This document shows positions 11,835-22,220 of a DNA stretch of 64,000 nt, one piece after another. The stretch is from Alloalcanivorax xenomutans (GTDB lineage Bacteria > Pseudomonadota > Gammaproteobacteria > Pseudomonadales > Alcanivoracaceae). The stretch lies in contig NZ_OBMO01000003.1 in NCBI RefSeq assembly GCF_900217905.1, forward strand, positions 1 through 64,000, written 5' to 3'. The stretch's first letter is position 1; every line of letters starts with the position of its first letter. A model generated the notes under the pieces. That model had not been told where the DNA came from. It saw only the letters and a list, made by a program, of their open reading frames with translations, and ran no database searches. The position numbers and the translations under genes are program-made.

Positions 11835-12520
11835 CAATCGTTGCCGCTGAGGGCGCTGAGCAGGTGCAACAGAGACAGGAACAGGTTGTAGATAGACACG
11901 AACAGGGTCACGGTGGCCATGATGTAGTTGGTCTCGCCGCCGTGAATGATGGCGCTGGTCTGCCACATGATCAGCAGGGAAGAGAGCATCACGAAGGCGG
12001 CGGACACCGCCAGAGCCAGAGCCGGGATGTTGAAGAAGAATGCCGCCAGGCTGGCGACGAACGCCACCAGGATACCCACCATGATGAAGTTGGTGAGGAA
12101 GCTGAAGTCCTTGCGGGTCACCAGGGCGATGGCGGACATGGCCACGAAAATGGTGGCGGTGCCGCCCAGGGCCAGACTGACGATTTCCATGCCGCCGGGG
12201 ATCTGGGCATACATGTTGATGATCGGGCCAGTGGTGAAGCCCAGCCAACCGGTCAGACCGAACACGGCCAGAATGCCCCAGGCGCTGTTACGCAGCTTGC
12301 TGGTGGCGAACAGCAGACCAAAGTAGACAATGATGGTCAGGATCGGGCTCATATAGCCCATGCCCGTGGACATGGCGAACACGGAGGCGCCGGTGGCCAC
12401 GATCAGGCTCAGGCCCAGCAGCATATAGGTGTTTTTCAGCACCTGGGCGGCGCGTTCGCCGCTGACTACCGCTCCACCGCTGGCGTGCGGGGCGACATAG
12501 GGATTCGGTTGGTTGCGCAT
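11834..12520 (-). CDS. Bax inhibitor-1/YccA family membrane protein
   Basis: This 228-residue polytopic membrane protein has about seven hydrophobic segments. It begins with a soluble tail (MRNQPNPYVAP) and the family pattern VLKNTYMLLGLSLIVATG. YccA in E. coli interacts with the membrane protease FtsH; other BI-1 proteins are calcium leak channels. A charged patch near VTRKDFSFLTNF is also typical. The frame extends to 12541, but ATG 12520 gives the usual N-terminus. It leads the leftward operon with tusDCB and ybiB, as often seen in gammaproteobacteria. Confidence 0.92.
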   Translation of the reverse strand: MRNQPNPYVAPHASGGAVVSGERAAQVLKNTYMLLGLSLIVATGASVFAMSTGMGYMSPILTIIVYFGLLFATSKLRNSAWGILAVFGLTGWLGFTTGPIINMYAQIPGGMEIVSLALGGTATIFVAMSAIALVTRKDFSFLTNFIMVGILVAFVASLAAFFFNIPALALAVSAAFVMLSSLLIMWQTSAIIHGGETNYIMATVTLFVSIYNLFLSLLHLLSALSGND

Positions 12521-12632
12521 GATCAATCGCTCACAAAACAAAGTGTATCCACGATAATAGGGACGTCCGCGCCAAAATCAAGATTTTCCCAACGAATCAC
12601 GGGGTTACAGCAATTTTCTTGATCTTTCCCCG

Positions 12633-12660
12633 TTGACTGCCAATTCGTCTCAGGTATGAT
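12633..12660 (+). promoter_or_regulatory. sigma-70 promoter of tRNA-Ser
   Basis: TTGACT (12633-12638) and TATGAT (12655-12660) are separated by 16 bases and end 11 bases before the mature tRNA-Ser. Both hexamers are close to the sigma-70 consensus. Confidence 0.75.
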
Positions 12661-12671
12661 TGGCGCCCATT

Positions 12672-12759
12672 GGAGAGGTGGCTGAGTGGCCGAAAGCAGC
12701 GGTCTTGAAAACCGCCGACGGGAGACCGTCCGTGGGTTCGAATCCCACCCTCTCCGCCA
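12672..12759 (+). tRNA. tRNA-Ser (anticodon TGA)
   Basis: This 88-base gene has a GGAGAGG/CCTCTCC acceptor stem, a long class II variable arm, the TTCGAAT T-loop and an encoded CCA end. The anticodon TGA is at 12706-12708 and reads UCN serine codons. It has its own promoter and terminator. Confidence 0.97.
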
Positions 12760-12770
12760 TACCTCTATAA

Positions 12771-12797
12771 ACGCCCCGCTCCGCGGGGCGTTTTCGT
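12771..12797 (+). terminator. terminator after tRNA-Ser
   Basis: A GC-rich hairpin, ACGCCCCGC paired with GCGGGGCGT, is followed by a short T run (TTTT). It lies 11 bases after the tRNA CCA end. Confidence 0.85.
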
Positions 12798-12799
12798 AT

Positions 12800-13325
12800 G
12801 GCTTTCCCGCCCTGTTCCTCCTCGCCATCTTTCAGTGTGATTCGAATTGTAAAATTTCGGCCTGTGTCACGGCATTTTCAATGGTGGTTTTTCAGTGGCT
12901 GTATTCTCCATTGCTGATGAAAAAGGGGAAGTGTTTCAGTGCCAGAGTAATGATGTCATTTTGGTTTTATTGAGATTCAATTCCTTATTAAACAAGCATT
13001 TATTAAATAGGTCGGTGTTTTTAACTTCCTTGGCTTCCTAGGGCAGCGCCCTTAAAAAAAGGGAGAGTTTTAGTGGTCGCACCTTCATTGAATTGGAATT
13101 TTCCAGTGAGGCAATACAAAGGTGTATTGCCGTAAAGAAAGGATTGCGCTAAAAGTGAACAAAACTGAACAGCATATGACGCAGTTTGCCGGTTGCGTGC
13201 TTGGCGTCGTTATTCGCTGTAACCAGGGCAAGCAGCCGGCTAAGTCATGAACGGATTTCACTGACTAACGCAACGGTTACGAACAAAAAAGATATTCGCG
13301 CCGTGCGTTCCGAAGGAGTGGGAAC
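12800..13325. promoter_or_regulatory. AT-rich upstream region of the giant adhesin gene
   Basis: These 526 bases hold no convincing gene. Positions 12840-13180 are visibly more AT-rich than the rest of the window, which fits a complex promoter/control region. A GGGC/GCCC stem followed by a run of seven A lies near 13040-13062. A 9-bp perfect inverted repeat is listed separately. The adhesin ribosome site AAGGAG is at 13313-13318. Adhesin genes of this class are often under c-di-GMP or global control, but no specific operator was recognised. Confidence 0.5.
13110..13131. promoter_or_regulatory. perfect 9-bp inverted repeat in adhesin leader
   Basis: GGCAATACA (13110-13118) and TGTATTGCC (13123-13131) form a perfect hairpin with a 4-base loop about 195 bases upstream of the adhesin start. 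It could be a regulator operator or an RNA hairpin in a long 5' leader. It has no T tract, so simple termination is less likely. Confidence 0.5.
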
Positions 13326-16300
13326 ATGGTTGATAAAATTATTAACATCCTGGAAAAATCCAGCGGCGCTGTCACGAAAGCTCCTTGGGGTGACACGGTG
13401 TCGCTCATGGGGGGCGGGAATGTGGTTCAAATGCCCCTGAGCCCCGACCAGATCGATTTCACCAGCCGGGTGGGTAACGATCTCGTCATTACCCTCAAGA
13501 ATGGTGAGCAAGTCACCATCACCAATTTCTATCCCGCCAATGAAGGTGAAGAGGCGGCCAACGAACTTCAACTTCTTGATGATGAAGGTATTCTCTGGCT
13601 GGGCCAGTCCGATGGCGCCGGAGGCTTCGGTTTTGCCCAGGCAGCCTCGGGAGGTGGGGATTGGGGGTTGGCGGCGCTGGCGGTTGGTGGTGCGGCGGCG
13701 GCATTCCTGATCAGTGATTCTTCTTCCGGTTCCAGTTCCGGCGGATCCGGGGACGATAACGTGGCTCCCGATGCCCCCACGGACCTGACGGTGAGCGAGG
13801 ATGGGGGGATAGTGACGGGGCGGGGTGAACCGGGCTCCACGGTCACCGTGCGTGATTCCAACGGCAATGTTATCGGCGAAGGACAAACCAACGCGGAGGG
13901 TGAGTTCGAAGTCGAATTGAGCGAGCCGCAGGTCGATGGCGAGGAACTGGATGTCAGCCTGACCGACGAGGCGGGCAATGAATCGGAGCCCGGCCAGGTC
14001 ACCGCGCCGGACAGTACCGCGCCGGACGCGCCGACCAACGTTGAGGTGAGCGGGGACGGCACCACCGTCACCGGCGAAGGTGAACCTGGAAGCAAAGTCA
14101 CCATCACGGATCCCGACGGTAACGTGATTGGCGAAGGCACGGTGGATGACGATGGCAACTTCACCGTCGAACTGACCGAACCGCAAACAGATGGTGAAGA
14201 ACTGGAAGTGACCCTGACCGACGGAACGGGGAATGAGTCCGAACCGGTCACCGCGGTGGCTCCGGATGGAAGCGGTCCTGATGCTCCGGTCATCACTCAG
14301 GCAGAAGATGATGTGGCACCGGGCACTGATCCGGTGCTGACCGGAGGCAGCACCAACGACACAACGCCGACCCTGACTGGGACGGCTGAAGCGGGCAGCA
14401 CGGTGGAAGTGTTCCAGGATGGTGTGTCCTTGGGAACAGTTGCCGCCGATGCGAGCGGCAATTGGAGCTTCACACCCAGCACCGAGCTGGCGGAAGGGGA
14501 CTACAGCTTTACCGCCACGGCCAGCGATGCGGCGGGTAACACCTCGGATCCGAGCACGGCGTTCGAGTTGAACGTAGATACCACCGCGCCGTCGGCTCCA
14601 ACGGTAGAACCCACTGACGGAACGATCCTTACTGGTACCGCCGAAGCCGGCAGTACCGTTGATGTGGATATCAATGGTGACGGTACGCCGGACTACACGG
14701 TGGAAGCGGATGCCGCTGGCAACTGGTCGGTGGCACCGGATGCACCGCTGGCGGATGGCACGGAAGTCAGTGTCACGGCCACGGACCCGGCGGGTAATAC
14801 CAGTGATCCTGCCACCACCATCGTGGACGAAAACCTGAACGACACCACGCCACCGGCGGCGCCGATCATCGCCGAGGTAATGGATGATGTGGCACCGGGG
14901 ACCGATCCGGTGCTGACTGGAGGCAGCACCAACGACACCACGCCGACCCTGACTGGGACGGCTGAAGCGGGCAGTACGGTAGCGATCTTCCAGGATGGCA
15001 CGGAGATCGGTACCACCACCGCCGATGGCAGTGGCAATTGGAGCTTCACACCCAGCACCGAGCTGGCGGAAGGCGACTACAGCTTCACGGCGACGGCCAC
15101 GGATGCGGCGGGTAATACCTCGGATCCGAGCACGGCGTTCGAACTGAATGTGGATACCACCGCGCCGGCGGCGCCGACGGTGGAGCCCACGGATGGAACA
15201 ACACTCACCGGTACCGCCGAAGCGGGTAGCACCGTTGATGTGGATGTGGACGGTGACGGCACCCCGGACTACACGGTGGAGGCGGATGCTGATGGCAACT
15301 GGTCGGTGGCACCGGATGCACCGCTGGCCCACGAGACGGAAGTGTCGGTAACGGCCACGGATGAGGCCGGTAACACCAGCGATCCGGTCACCACGATCGT
15401 GGATGAAAACCTGAACGACACCACACCGCCGGTAGTGACCTTGGATGCGGTCGTCACCAACGACAGCACCCCGGAACTGACCGGCACCGTGGACGATCCG
15501 GACGCCAGCATCGTGGTTTCCGTGGGCGGCAACGACTATGTGGCCACCAATAACGGCAATGGCACCTGGACACTGGCTGATGGGGATCTGCCGGCGCTGA
15601 CGGATGGCGATTACACGGTAACGGTTACCGGTTCCGACGGCGCAGGTAACGAAGGCACGGCCACCGGCACGGTGACAATTGATACCGTGGCGCCGGAAGT
15701 GACGGTGGAGCCGTCTGATGGGGCCTTGCTTACCGGTACGGCTGAAGCGGGCAGTACCGTTGAAGTGGACATCAACGGCGATGGTACCCCGGACTATACG
15801 GTGGAAGCGGATGCCGATGGTAACTGGTCGGTGGCACCGGATGCACCGCTGGCCCACGAGACGGAAGTGTCGGTAACGGCCACGGATGAGGCGGGTAACA
15901 CCAGCGATCCGGTCACCACCACCGTGGATGAAAACCTCAACGACACCACGCCACCGGCGGCCCCGACCATCGCGGAAGTGGTGGACGATGTGGCGCCAGG
16001 CACCGATCCGGTGCTGACCGGTGGCAGCACCAACGACACCACACCGACCCTGAGCGGCACGGCGGAAGCGGGCAGTACGGTAGCGATCTTCCAGGACGGC
16101 ACGGAGATCGGTACGGCTACCGCCGACGGCAGCGGCAACTGGAGCTTTACGCCGGCGACCGAGCTGGCCGAAGGCGACTACAGCTTCACGGCGACGGCCA
16201 CGGATGCGGCGGGTAATACCTCGGATCCGAGTACGGCGTTTGAAGTAACGGTGGACACCACCGCGCCGGCGACTCCGACGGTGGAGCCTACCGATGGAAC

Positions 16301-19300
16301 AACACTCACCGGTACCGCCGAAGCGGGTAGCACAGTTGATGTGGATACCAATGGTGACGGTACGCCGGACTACACGGTGGAAGCGGATGCCGACGGCAAC
16401 TGGTCGGTGACGCCGGATGCGCCTCTGGCGGATGGTACGGAAGTTAGCGTTACCGCCACGGATGAAGCCGGTAACACCAGCGACCCGGTCACCACCACCG
16501 TGGATGAAAACCTGAACGACACCACGCCACCGGCGGCCCCGACCATCGCGGAAGTGGTGGACGATGTAGCGCCCGGCACCGATCCGGTGCTGACTGGAGG
16601 CAGCACCAACGACACCACGCCGACCCTGACCGGGACGGCTGAAGCGGGCAGCACGGTGGAAGTGTTCCAGGATGGTGTGTCCTTGGGAACAGTTGCCGCC
16701 GATGCGAGCGGCAATTGGAGCTTCACACCCAGCACCGAGCTGGCGGAAGGGGACTACAGCTTTACCGCCACGGCGACCGATGCGGCGGGTAACACCTCGG
16801 ATCTGAGCGCGGTGTTTGAACTGAATGTAGACACCACCGCGCCGGCGACTCCGACGGTGGAGCCCTCCGATGGAGCAACACTTATCGGTACCGCCGAAGC
16901 GGGCAGCACGGTTGACGTGGATACCAACGGGGATGGCACCCCGGACTATACGGTGGAAGCAGATGCCGATGGCAACTGGTCGGTGACGCCGGATGCGCCT
17001 CTGGCGGATGGCACGGAAGTCAGTGTCACGGCCACGGACCCGTCGGGTAATACCAGTGATCCTGCCACCACCATCGTGGACGAAAACCTGAACGACACCA
17101 CGCCCCCGGCGGCGCCGATCATCGCCGAGGTAATGGATGATGTGGCACCGGGCACCGATCCGGTGCTGACTGGAGGCAGCACCAACGACACCACGCCGAC
17201 CCTGACCGGGACGGCGGAAGCGGGCAGCACGGTAGCGATCTTCCAAGATGGCACGGAGATCGGTACCACCACCGCCGATGGCAGTGGCAATTGGAGCTTC
17301 ACACCCAGCACCGAGCTGGCGGAAGGGGATTACAGCTTTACCGCCACGGCCACCGATGCAGCGGATAACACCTCGGATTTGAGCACGGCGTTTGAAGTGA
17401 CGGTGGACACCACCGCGCCGGCGACGCCGACGGTGGAGCCCACCGATGGAGCAACACTTATCGGTACCGCCGAAGCGGGCAGCACGGTTGACGTGGATAC
17501 CAACGGGGATGGCACCCCGGACTACACGGTGGAAGCGGACGGCAGCGGTAATTGGAGCGTGACACCGGATACCCCGTTGGCCGATGGCACGAATGTGAGT
17601 GTTACCGCCACGGACGAAGCCGGTAATACCAGTGCTCCAGCTACGATCGGTGTGGACGCCATGGCGCCGGTGGTGGCCTTGGATGCGTTGGTTACCAACG
17701 ACAGCACCCCGGAGTTGACGGGGACGGTGGACGATCCGGACGCCAGCCTCGTGGTGACGGTGGACGGCAACGACTATACCGCCACCAACAACGGTGATGG
17801 CACCTGGACGCTGGCCGATGGCGATTTGCCGGCACTGACCGATGGTGATTACACCGTGACGGTAACGGCCACTGACGCCGCGGGCAATGAGAGCACCGCT
17901 AGCGGTGCTCTGACGGTGGACACCACCGCACCGGCGGCACCAACGGTGGAACCCACTGACGGAACGATCCTTACTGGTACCGCCGAAGCGGGCAGCACGG
18001 TTGACGTGGATACCAACGGGGATGGCACCCCGGACTATACGGTGGAAGCAGATGCCGGTGGCAATTGGAGTGTGACGCCGGACGCGCCGTTGGCGGATGG
18101 CACGGAAGTCAGTGTCACGGCCACGGACCCGGCGGGTAATACCAGTGATCCTGCCACCACCATCGTGGACGAAAACCTGAACGACACCACGCCACCGGCG
18201 GCGCCGACCATCGCCGAGGTAATGGATGATGTGGCACCGGGGACCGATCCGGTGCTGACTGGAGGCAGCACCAACGACACCACGCCGACCCTGACCGGGA
18301 CGGCTGAAGCGGGCAGCACGGTGGAAGTGTTCCAGGATGGTGTGTCCTTGGGAACAGTTGCCGCCGATGCGAGCGGCAATTGGAGCTTCACACCCAGCAC
18401 CGAGCTGGCGGAAGGGGACTACAGCTTTACCGCCACGGCGACCGATGCGGCGGGTAACACCTCGGATTTGAGCACGGCGTTTGAAGTGACGGTGGACACC
18501 ACCGCGCCGGCGACGCCGACGGTGGAGCCCACCGATGGAACAACACTCACCGGTACCGCCGAAGCGGGTAGCACCGTTGAAGTGGACACCAACGGTGACG
18601 GTACCCCGGACTACACGGTGGAGACGGATGCCGATGGTAACTGGTCGGTGACTCCGGATGCACCGTTGGCGGATGGCACGGAAGTGAGCGTCACCGCCAG
18701 TGATCCGGCGGGGAACACGAGCGACCCGGTCACCACGATCGTGGATGAAAACCTGAACGACACCACGCCACCGGCGGCGCCGACTATCGCCGAAGTGGTG
18801 GACGATGTGGCGCCTGGCACCGATCCGATTCTGAGCGGTGGCAGCACCAACGACACCACACCGACCCTGACCGGGACAGCGGAAGCGGGTAGCACTATAG
18901 CGATCCTTCTGGGTGGCACCGAGATCGGTACGGCAACCGCCGACGCGAGCGGCAATTGGAGCTTCACGCCGGCAACCGAACTGGCCGAAGGCGACTACAG
19001 CTTCACGGCGACGGCCACGGACGCAGCCGGCAACACCTCGGATCCGAGCACGGCGTTTGAAGTGACGGTGGACACCACCGCGCCGGAGGCTCCAACAGTG
19101 GAACCCACCGATGGAACGGTCCTGGCCGGTACGGCCGAAGCGGGCAGCACAGTCGAAGTGGACACTAATGGTGACGGCACCCCGGACTACACTGTTGAGG
19201 CCGACGCCGATGGTAACTGGAGTGTAACCCCGGATGCGCCGCTGGCGGACGGTACCGACGTGAGTGTCACGGCCCGCGATCCTGCCGGTAACACCAGTGA

Positions 19301-22142
19301 TCCGGTAACGGTCACGGTAGATGCTACTGCTCCGGAAGCTCCGGCCATCACCGAAGCGCAGGACGATGTGGAGCCAGGTACGGATCCGATCCTGAGCGGT
19401 GGCAGCACCAATGACACCACCCCGACTCTCGCCGGCACCGCTGAAGCAGGCAGTACGGTGGAAGTGTTCCAGGATGGTGTGTCCTTGGGAACAGTTGCCG
19501 CCGATGCGGACGGCAATTGGAGCTTCACACCCTCTACGGAACTGGGTGAAGGCAGCTATAGCTTCACGGCCACGGCAACGGATGCGGCGGGTAATACCTC
19601 GGATCCGAGCACGGCGTTCGAAGTGACGGTGGACACCACCGCGCCGGAAGCGCCGGTGGTGAATCCGAGCGATGGTACAGAACTGAGTGGTACCGCCGAA
19701 CCGGGCAGCACCGTTGGCGTGGATGTGGACGGCGATGGTACGCCGGACTACACCGTGGAAGCAGACGCCGATGGTAACTGGTCGGTGACGCCGGATGCGC
19801 CTCTGGCGGATGGTACGGAGATCACGGTGACCGCGTCCGACGAGGCGGGGAATACCAGTGACCCGGTCACCGCCATCGTGGATGCCGTCGCGCCAGCGGC
19901 GCCGGTCATAACCCAGGCGGAAGACGATGTGGCACCGGGCACCGATCCGGTGCTGACCGGTGGCAGCACCAACGACACCACGCCGACCCTGAGCGGTACG
20001 GCGGAAGCGGGCAGCACGGTGGCGATCTTCCAGGACGGCACGGAGATCGGTACGGCTACCGCCGACGGCAGCGGCAACTGGAGCTTTACGCCTGCGACCG
20101 AACTGGCCGAAGGCGACTACAGCTTCACGGCGACGGCCACGGATGCGGCGGGTAATACCTCGGATCCGAGTACGGCGTTTGAAGTGACGGTGGACACCAC
20201 CGCACCGGCGGCACCGACGGTGGAGCCCACTGACGGAACGATCCTTACTGGTACAGCCGAAGCGGGCAGCACCGTTCAAGTGGATACCAATGGCGATGGC
20301 ACTCCGGACTACACGGTGGAAGCGGATGCCGACGGTAACTGGTCGGTGACGCCGGATGCGCCTCTGGCGGATGGTACGGAAGTGAGCGTTACCGCCACGG
20401 ATGGAGCCGGAAACGCCAGTGCCCCAGCCACTATCAACGTGGATGCTTCGGCTCCAGCCACGCCAACCATCCAAGATGCGCTGGACGATGTGGATCCCGG
20501 TACCGACCCGGTACTGACCGGCGGCAGCACCAATGACGACACGCCGACCCTGAGGGGCACGGCGGAAGCCAACAGCACCGTGGAAATTTTCCAGGATGGC
20601 GCTTCCGTGGGCACGGTGCAGGCCGATGCCAGTGGTAACTGGAGTTTTGTCGTCCCGGCCGCACTGGCCGATGGCACTTATGGTTTCACGGCCACGGCCA
20701 TGGACGAAGCGGGCAACACCTCGGATCCGAGTGCCTCCTTTGATGTGACAGTGGACACCGTTGCGCCGGATGCGCCGACCTTGAGCATCGCCGATGCCGC
20801 CGACGGTATCATCGACAGCAACGAAATGGTGGACGGGGTGCAGGCCGAGGTAGGACTGCCTGCCGGCGCCGAGGCGGGTGATGTCATTACTCTGACTTTC
20901 ACCGGAGACGGCGGCGCGGTCTACACCGCTGAACACACCGTAACCACGGATGAGGTGACCGCGGGTACGGCCAATGTGGACGTGGCCCAATGGCTGGATG
21001 ACGGTACCTACACCGCCACCGCCACGATCACCGATGCGGCGGGCAACGTCTCGCCGGATTCCAATTCGGTCGGCTTTGACGTCGATGCTTCCGGTCCGGT
21101 AGTGAATGTCGCGGGCGGCAGCCTGCTGGGACTGGTTGGCGTGGAAGCGATTGGGCTGCTTGACCTCAACCATCAGATGTTCTCCGCTTACGACCCGAAC
21201 AACAATCTGGCGTCGGTCACCATCGAGATGTCGTCGCTGTTGAGCATTAACCAGATTCTCGGACTGTTGGGAGCGGGGAACCAGACTCTGAATTGGTCTC
21301 AGGCGCTGGCCGATGAGCTGGGACTGGATATCCAGTTCAGCGACTATAACCTTTTCCCTCTCAATCTCACGCCGACGCTGACGATTACCGCCGCGGATGG
21401 CGGGGCCATCGACAATCTGGCGATCAATGAGTTTCTGGCTTCGATCTATCTGGCGGATGCCTTGCTCGGAACCGACCTGGGGCTGCTGCCAAGCTACACC
21501 ATTACGGGAACGGATCTCGACGGGCAAACCGCCACGGACAGCGTCACTCAGTTGGCCGAGCTCAGCCTGTTGAACGCGGCGAACAATCCTGTGACCGATG
21601 GGACCTCGGGTGCCGACACCTTGGAAGGTACGGCGGGTGATGATCGTCTCTATGGGTACGACGGCGACGATGTGCTTAACGGTAACGCCGGAGATGACTG
21701 GCTGCGAGGAGGTAACGGCAACGACACCCTGAATGGTGGTGATGGCAACGATACCCTGGTCTACGACGGCCTCGGTAACGATACCTTCGACGGCGGTGCA
21801 GGGGAGGATACGCTGCTGTTGACCGGTGACGGCATTTCGCTCGATTTCGTTGACAGTCTCGCGGCCGACTATGTCGACCCGGCGACGATCAACAATATTG
21901 AGCATCTGTCCATCGGCGGTACTGGTGCCAACACGGTATCCATTGATCTGGCCTCGCTGATCGCGATGACCGATACGGACAACGTATTGTTCATTGACGG
22001 TGACCAGGACGACACGGTGGAACTGGTAGGGGAGTGGCAGAACGCTGGCACCACCACCGTGGACGGCACCGATTATGTGGTCTACAGCCAGGAGGGCGAC
22101 CCCAGCGAACTGTGGGTTCAAAGCGGCATTTCGGTGATTTAA
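13326..22142 (+). CDS. giant BapA-type biofilm adhesin with Ig-like repeats and RTX C-terminus
   Basis: This 2,938-residue protein is a secreted, cell-surface biofilm adhesin. Residues 1-143 form a BapA-prefix-like N-terminal domain ([18 protein letters not shown]) ending in a hydrophobic Gly/Ala stretch and a Ser/Gly linker. Two Ig-like modules follow (about 147-317). Then come 23 near-identical Ig-like modules (318-2480), one more divergent Ig-like module (to about 2590) and a unique domain (to about 2755). RTX nonapeptides ([11 protein letters not shown] style, about 2758-2835) and a short tail complete it, as in type I secretion substrates. Module type B carries a calcium-loop-like [16 protein letters not shown] lies 7 bases before ATG 13326. 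The dedicated secretion genes follow at once. Cysteine is not seen in the repeats. Confidence 0.95.
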   Translation: MVDKIINILEKSSGAVTKAPWGDTVSLMGGGNVVQMPLSPDQIDFTSRVGNDLVITLKNGEQVTITNFYPANEGEEAANELQLLDDEGILWLGQSDGAGGFGFAQAASGGGDWGLAALAVGGAAAAFLISDSSSGSSSGGSGDDNVAPDAPTDLTVSEDGGIVTGRGEPGSTVTVRDSNGNVIGEGQTNAEGEFEVELSEPQVDGEELDVSLTDEAGNESEPGQVTAPDSTAPDAPTNVEVSGDGTTVTGEGEPGSKVTITDPDGNVIGEGTVDDDGNFTVELTEPQTDGEELEVTLTDGTGNESEPVTAVAPDGSGPDAPVITQAEDDVAPGTDPVLTGGSTNDTTPTLTGTAEAGSTVEVFQDGVSLGTVAADASGNWSFTPSTELAEGDYSFTATASDAAGNTSDPSTAFELNVDTTAPSAPTVEPTDGTILTGTAEAGSTVDVDINGDGTPDYTVEADAAGNWSVAPDAPLADGTEVSVTATDPAGNTSDPATTIVDENLNDTTPPAAPIIAEVMDDVAPGTDPVLTGGSTNDTTPTLTGTAEAGSTVAIFQDGTEIGTTTADGSGNWSFTPSTELAEGDYSFTATATDAAGNTSDPSTAFELNVDTTAPAAPTVEPTDGTTLTGTAEAGSTVDVDVDGDGTPDYTVEADADGNWSVAPDAPLAHETEVSVTATDEAGNTSDPVTTIVDENLNDTTPPVVTLDAVVTNDSTPELTGTVDDPDASIVVSVGGNDYVATNNGNGTWTLADGDLPALTDGDYTVTVTGSDGAGNEGTATGTVTIDTVAPEVTVEPSDGALLTGTAEAGSTVEVDINGDGTPDYTVEADADGNWSVAPDAPLAHETEVSVTATDEAGNTSDPVTTTVDENLNDTTPPAAPTIAEVVDDVAPGTDPVLTGGSTNDTTPTLSGTAEAGSTVAIFQDGTEIGTATADGSGNWSFTPATELAEGDYSFTATATDAAGNTSDPSTAFEVTVDTTAPATPTVEPTDGTTLTGTAEAGSTVDVDTNGDGTPDYTVEADADGNWSVTPDAPLADGTEVSVTATDEAGNTSDPVTTTVDENLNDTTPPAAPTIAEVVDDVAPGTDPVLTGGSTNDTTPTLTGTAEAGSTVEVFQDGVSLGTVAADASGNWSFTPSTELAEGDYSFTATATDAAGNTSDLSAVFELNVDTTAPATPTVEPSDGATLIGTAEAGSTVDVDTNGDGTPDYTVEADADGNWSVTPDAPLADGTEVSVTATDPSGNTSDPATTIVDENLNDTTPPAAPIIAEVMDDVAPGTDPVLTGGSTNDTTPTLTGTAEAGSTVAIFQDGTEIGTTTADGSGNWSFTPSTELAEGDYSFTATATDAADNTSDLSTAFEVTVDTTAPATPTVEPTDGATLIGTAEAGSTVDVDTNGDGTPDYTVEADGSGNWSVTPDTPLADGTNVSVTATDEAGNTSAPATIGVDAMAPVVALDALVTNDSTPELTGTVDDPDASLVVTVDGNDYTATNNGDGTWTLADGDLPALTDGDYTVTVTATDAAGNESTASGALTVDTTAPAAPTVEPTDGTILTGTAEAGSTVDVDTNGDGTPDYTVEADAGGNWSVTPDAPLADGTEVSVTATDPAGNTSDPATTIVDENLNDTTPPAAPTIAEVMDDVAPGTDPVLTGGSTNDTTPTLTGTAEAGSTVEVFQDGVSLGTVAADASGNWSFTPSTELAEGDYSFTATATDAAGNTSDLSTAFEVTVDTTAPATPTVEPTDGTTLTGTAEAGSTVEVDTNGDGTPDYTVETDADGNWSVTPDAPLADGTEVSVTASDPAGNTSDPVTTIVDENLNDTTPPAAPTIAEVVDDVAPGTDPILSGGSTNDTTPTLTGTAEAGSTIAILLGGTEIGTATADASGNWSFTPATELAEGDYSFTATATDAAGNTSDPSTAFEVTVDTTAPEAPTVEPTDGTVLAGTAEAGSTVEVDTNGDGTPDYTVEADADGNWSVTPDAPLADGTDVSVTARDPAGNTSDPVTVTVDATAPEAPAITEAQDDVEPGTDPILSGGSTNDTTPTLAGTAEAGSTVEVFQDGVSLGTVAADADGNWSFTPSTELGEGSYSFTATATDAAGNTSDPSTAFEVTVDTTAPEAPVVNPSDGTELSGTAEPGSTVGVDVDGDGTPDYTVEADADGNWSVTPDAPLADGTEITVTASDEAGNTSDPVTAIVDAVAPAAPVITQAEDDVAPGTDPVLTGGSTNDTTPTLSGTAEAGSTVAIFQDGTEIGTATADGSGNWSFTPATELAEGDYSFTATATDAAGNTSDPSTAFEVTVDTTAPAAPTVEPTDGTILTGTAEAGSTVQVDTNGDGTPDYTVEADADGNWSVTPDAPLADGTEVSVTATDGAGNASAPATINVDASAPATPTIQDALDDVDPGTDPVLTGGSTNDDTPTLRGTAEANSTVEIFQDGASVGTVQADASGNWSFVVPAALADGTYGFTATAMDEAGNTSDPSASFDVTVDTVAPDAPTLSIADAADGIIDSNEMVDGVQAEVGLPAGAEAGDVITLTFTGDGGAVYTAEHTVTTDEVTAGTANVDVAQWLDDGTYTATATITDAAGNVSPDSNSVGFDVDASGPVVNVAGGSLLGLVGVEAIGLLDLNHQMFSAYDPNNNLASVTIEMSSLLSINQILGLLGAGNQTLNWSQALADELGLDIQFSDYNLFPLNLTPTLTITAADGGAIDNLAINEFLASIYLADALLGTDLGLLPSYTITGTDLDGQTATDSVTQLAELSLLNAANNPVTDGTSGADTLEGTAGDDRLYGYDGDDVLNGNAGDDWLRGGNGNDTLNGGDGNDTLVYDGLGNDTFDGGAGEDTLLLTGDGISLDFVDSLAADYVDPATINNIEHLSIGGTGANTVSIDLASLIAMTDTDNVLFIDGDQDDTVELVGEWQNAGTTTVDGTDYVVYSQEGDPSELWVQSGISVI
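14277..20765 (+). repeat. tandem Ig-module array (10 A, 11 B and 2 C modules)
   Basis: The protein block alternates A modules (about 104 residues, with [18 protein letters not shown]), B modules (about 87 residues, with [20 protein letters not shown]) and C modules (about 88 residues, with [17 protein letters not shown]). The order is A-B-A-B-C-B-A-B-A-B-A-B-C-B-A-B-A-B-A-B-A-B-A. The common A+B supermodule is 576 bases long, for example between equivalent points at 14482 and 15058 and at 16735 and 17311. Copies share long stretches of identical DNA, so recombination and assembly collapse are both likely. Confidence 0.9.
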
Positions 22143-22165
22143 GCCATCGATACGATGCACACCGG

Positions 22166-22191
22166 CACCGGGCCAGAAGGCCCGGTGTCTT
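22166..22191 (+). terminator. hairpin between adhesin and its secretion genes
   Basis: CACCGGGCC (22166-22174) pairs perfectly with GGCCCGGTG (22179-22187) over a 4-base loop and is followed by TCTTT. It lies 23 bases after the adhesin stop. It probably ends most adhesin transcripts, with partial read-through into the secretion genes. Confidence 0.75.
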
Positions 22192-22220
22192 TCCAGGGAA
22201 AGCTGCAGTTAAGGATCTGA

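Noticed and set aside
12686-12973. Small plus-strand frame of 95 codons over tRNA-Ser
   Set aside because: It begins inside the tRNA gene and runs through its terminator, with no ribosome site.
14277-20765. CRISPR-like or satellite array
   Set aside because: The repeats are long coding modules in one frame with no spacer structure.
13245-22160. A 2,971-residue protein gene on the minus strand over the adhesin
   Set aside because: It is the exact codon-register mirror of the adhesin gene, is low-complexity (Arg, Gly, His rich), has no ribosome site or domain, and is explained by the absence of TTA, CTA and TCA codons in the adhesin.
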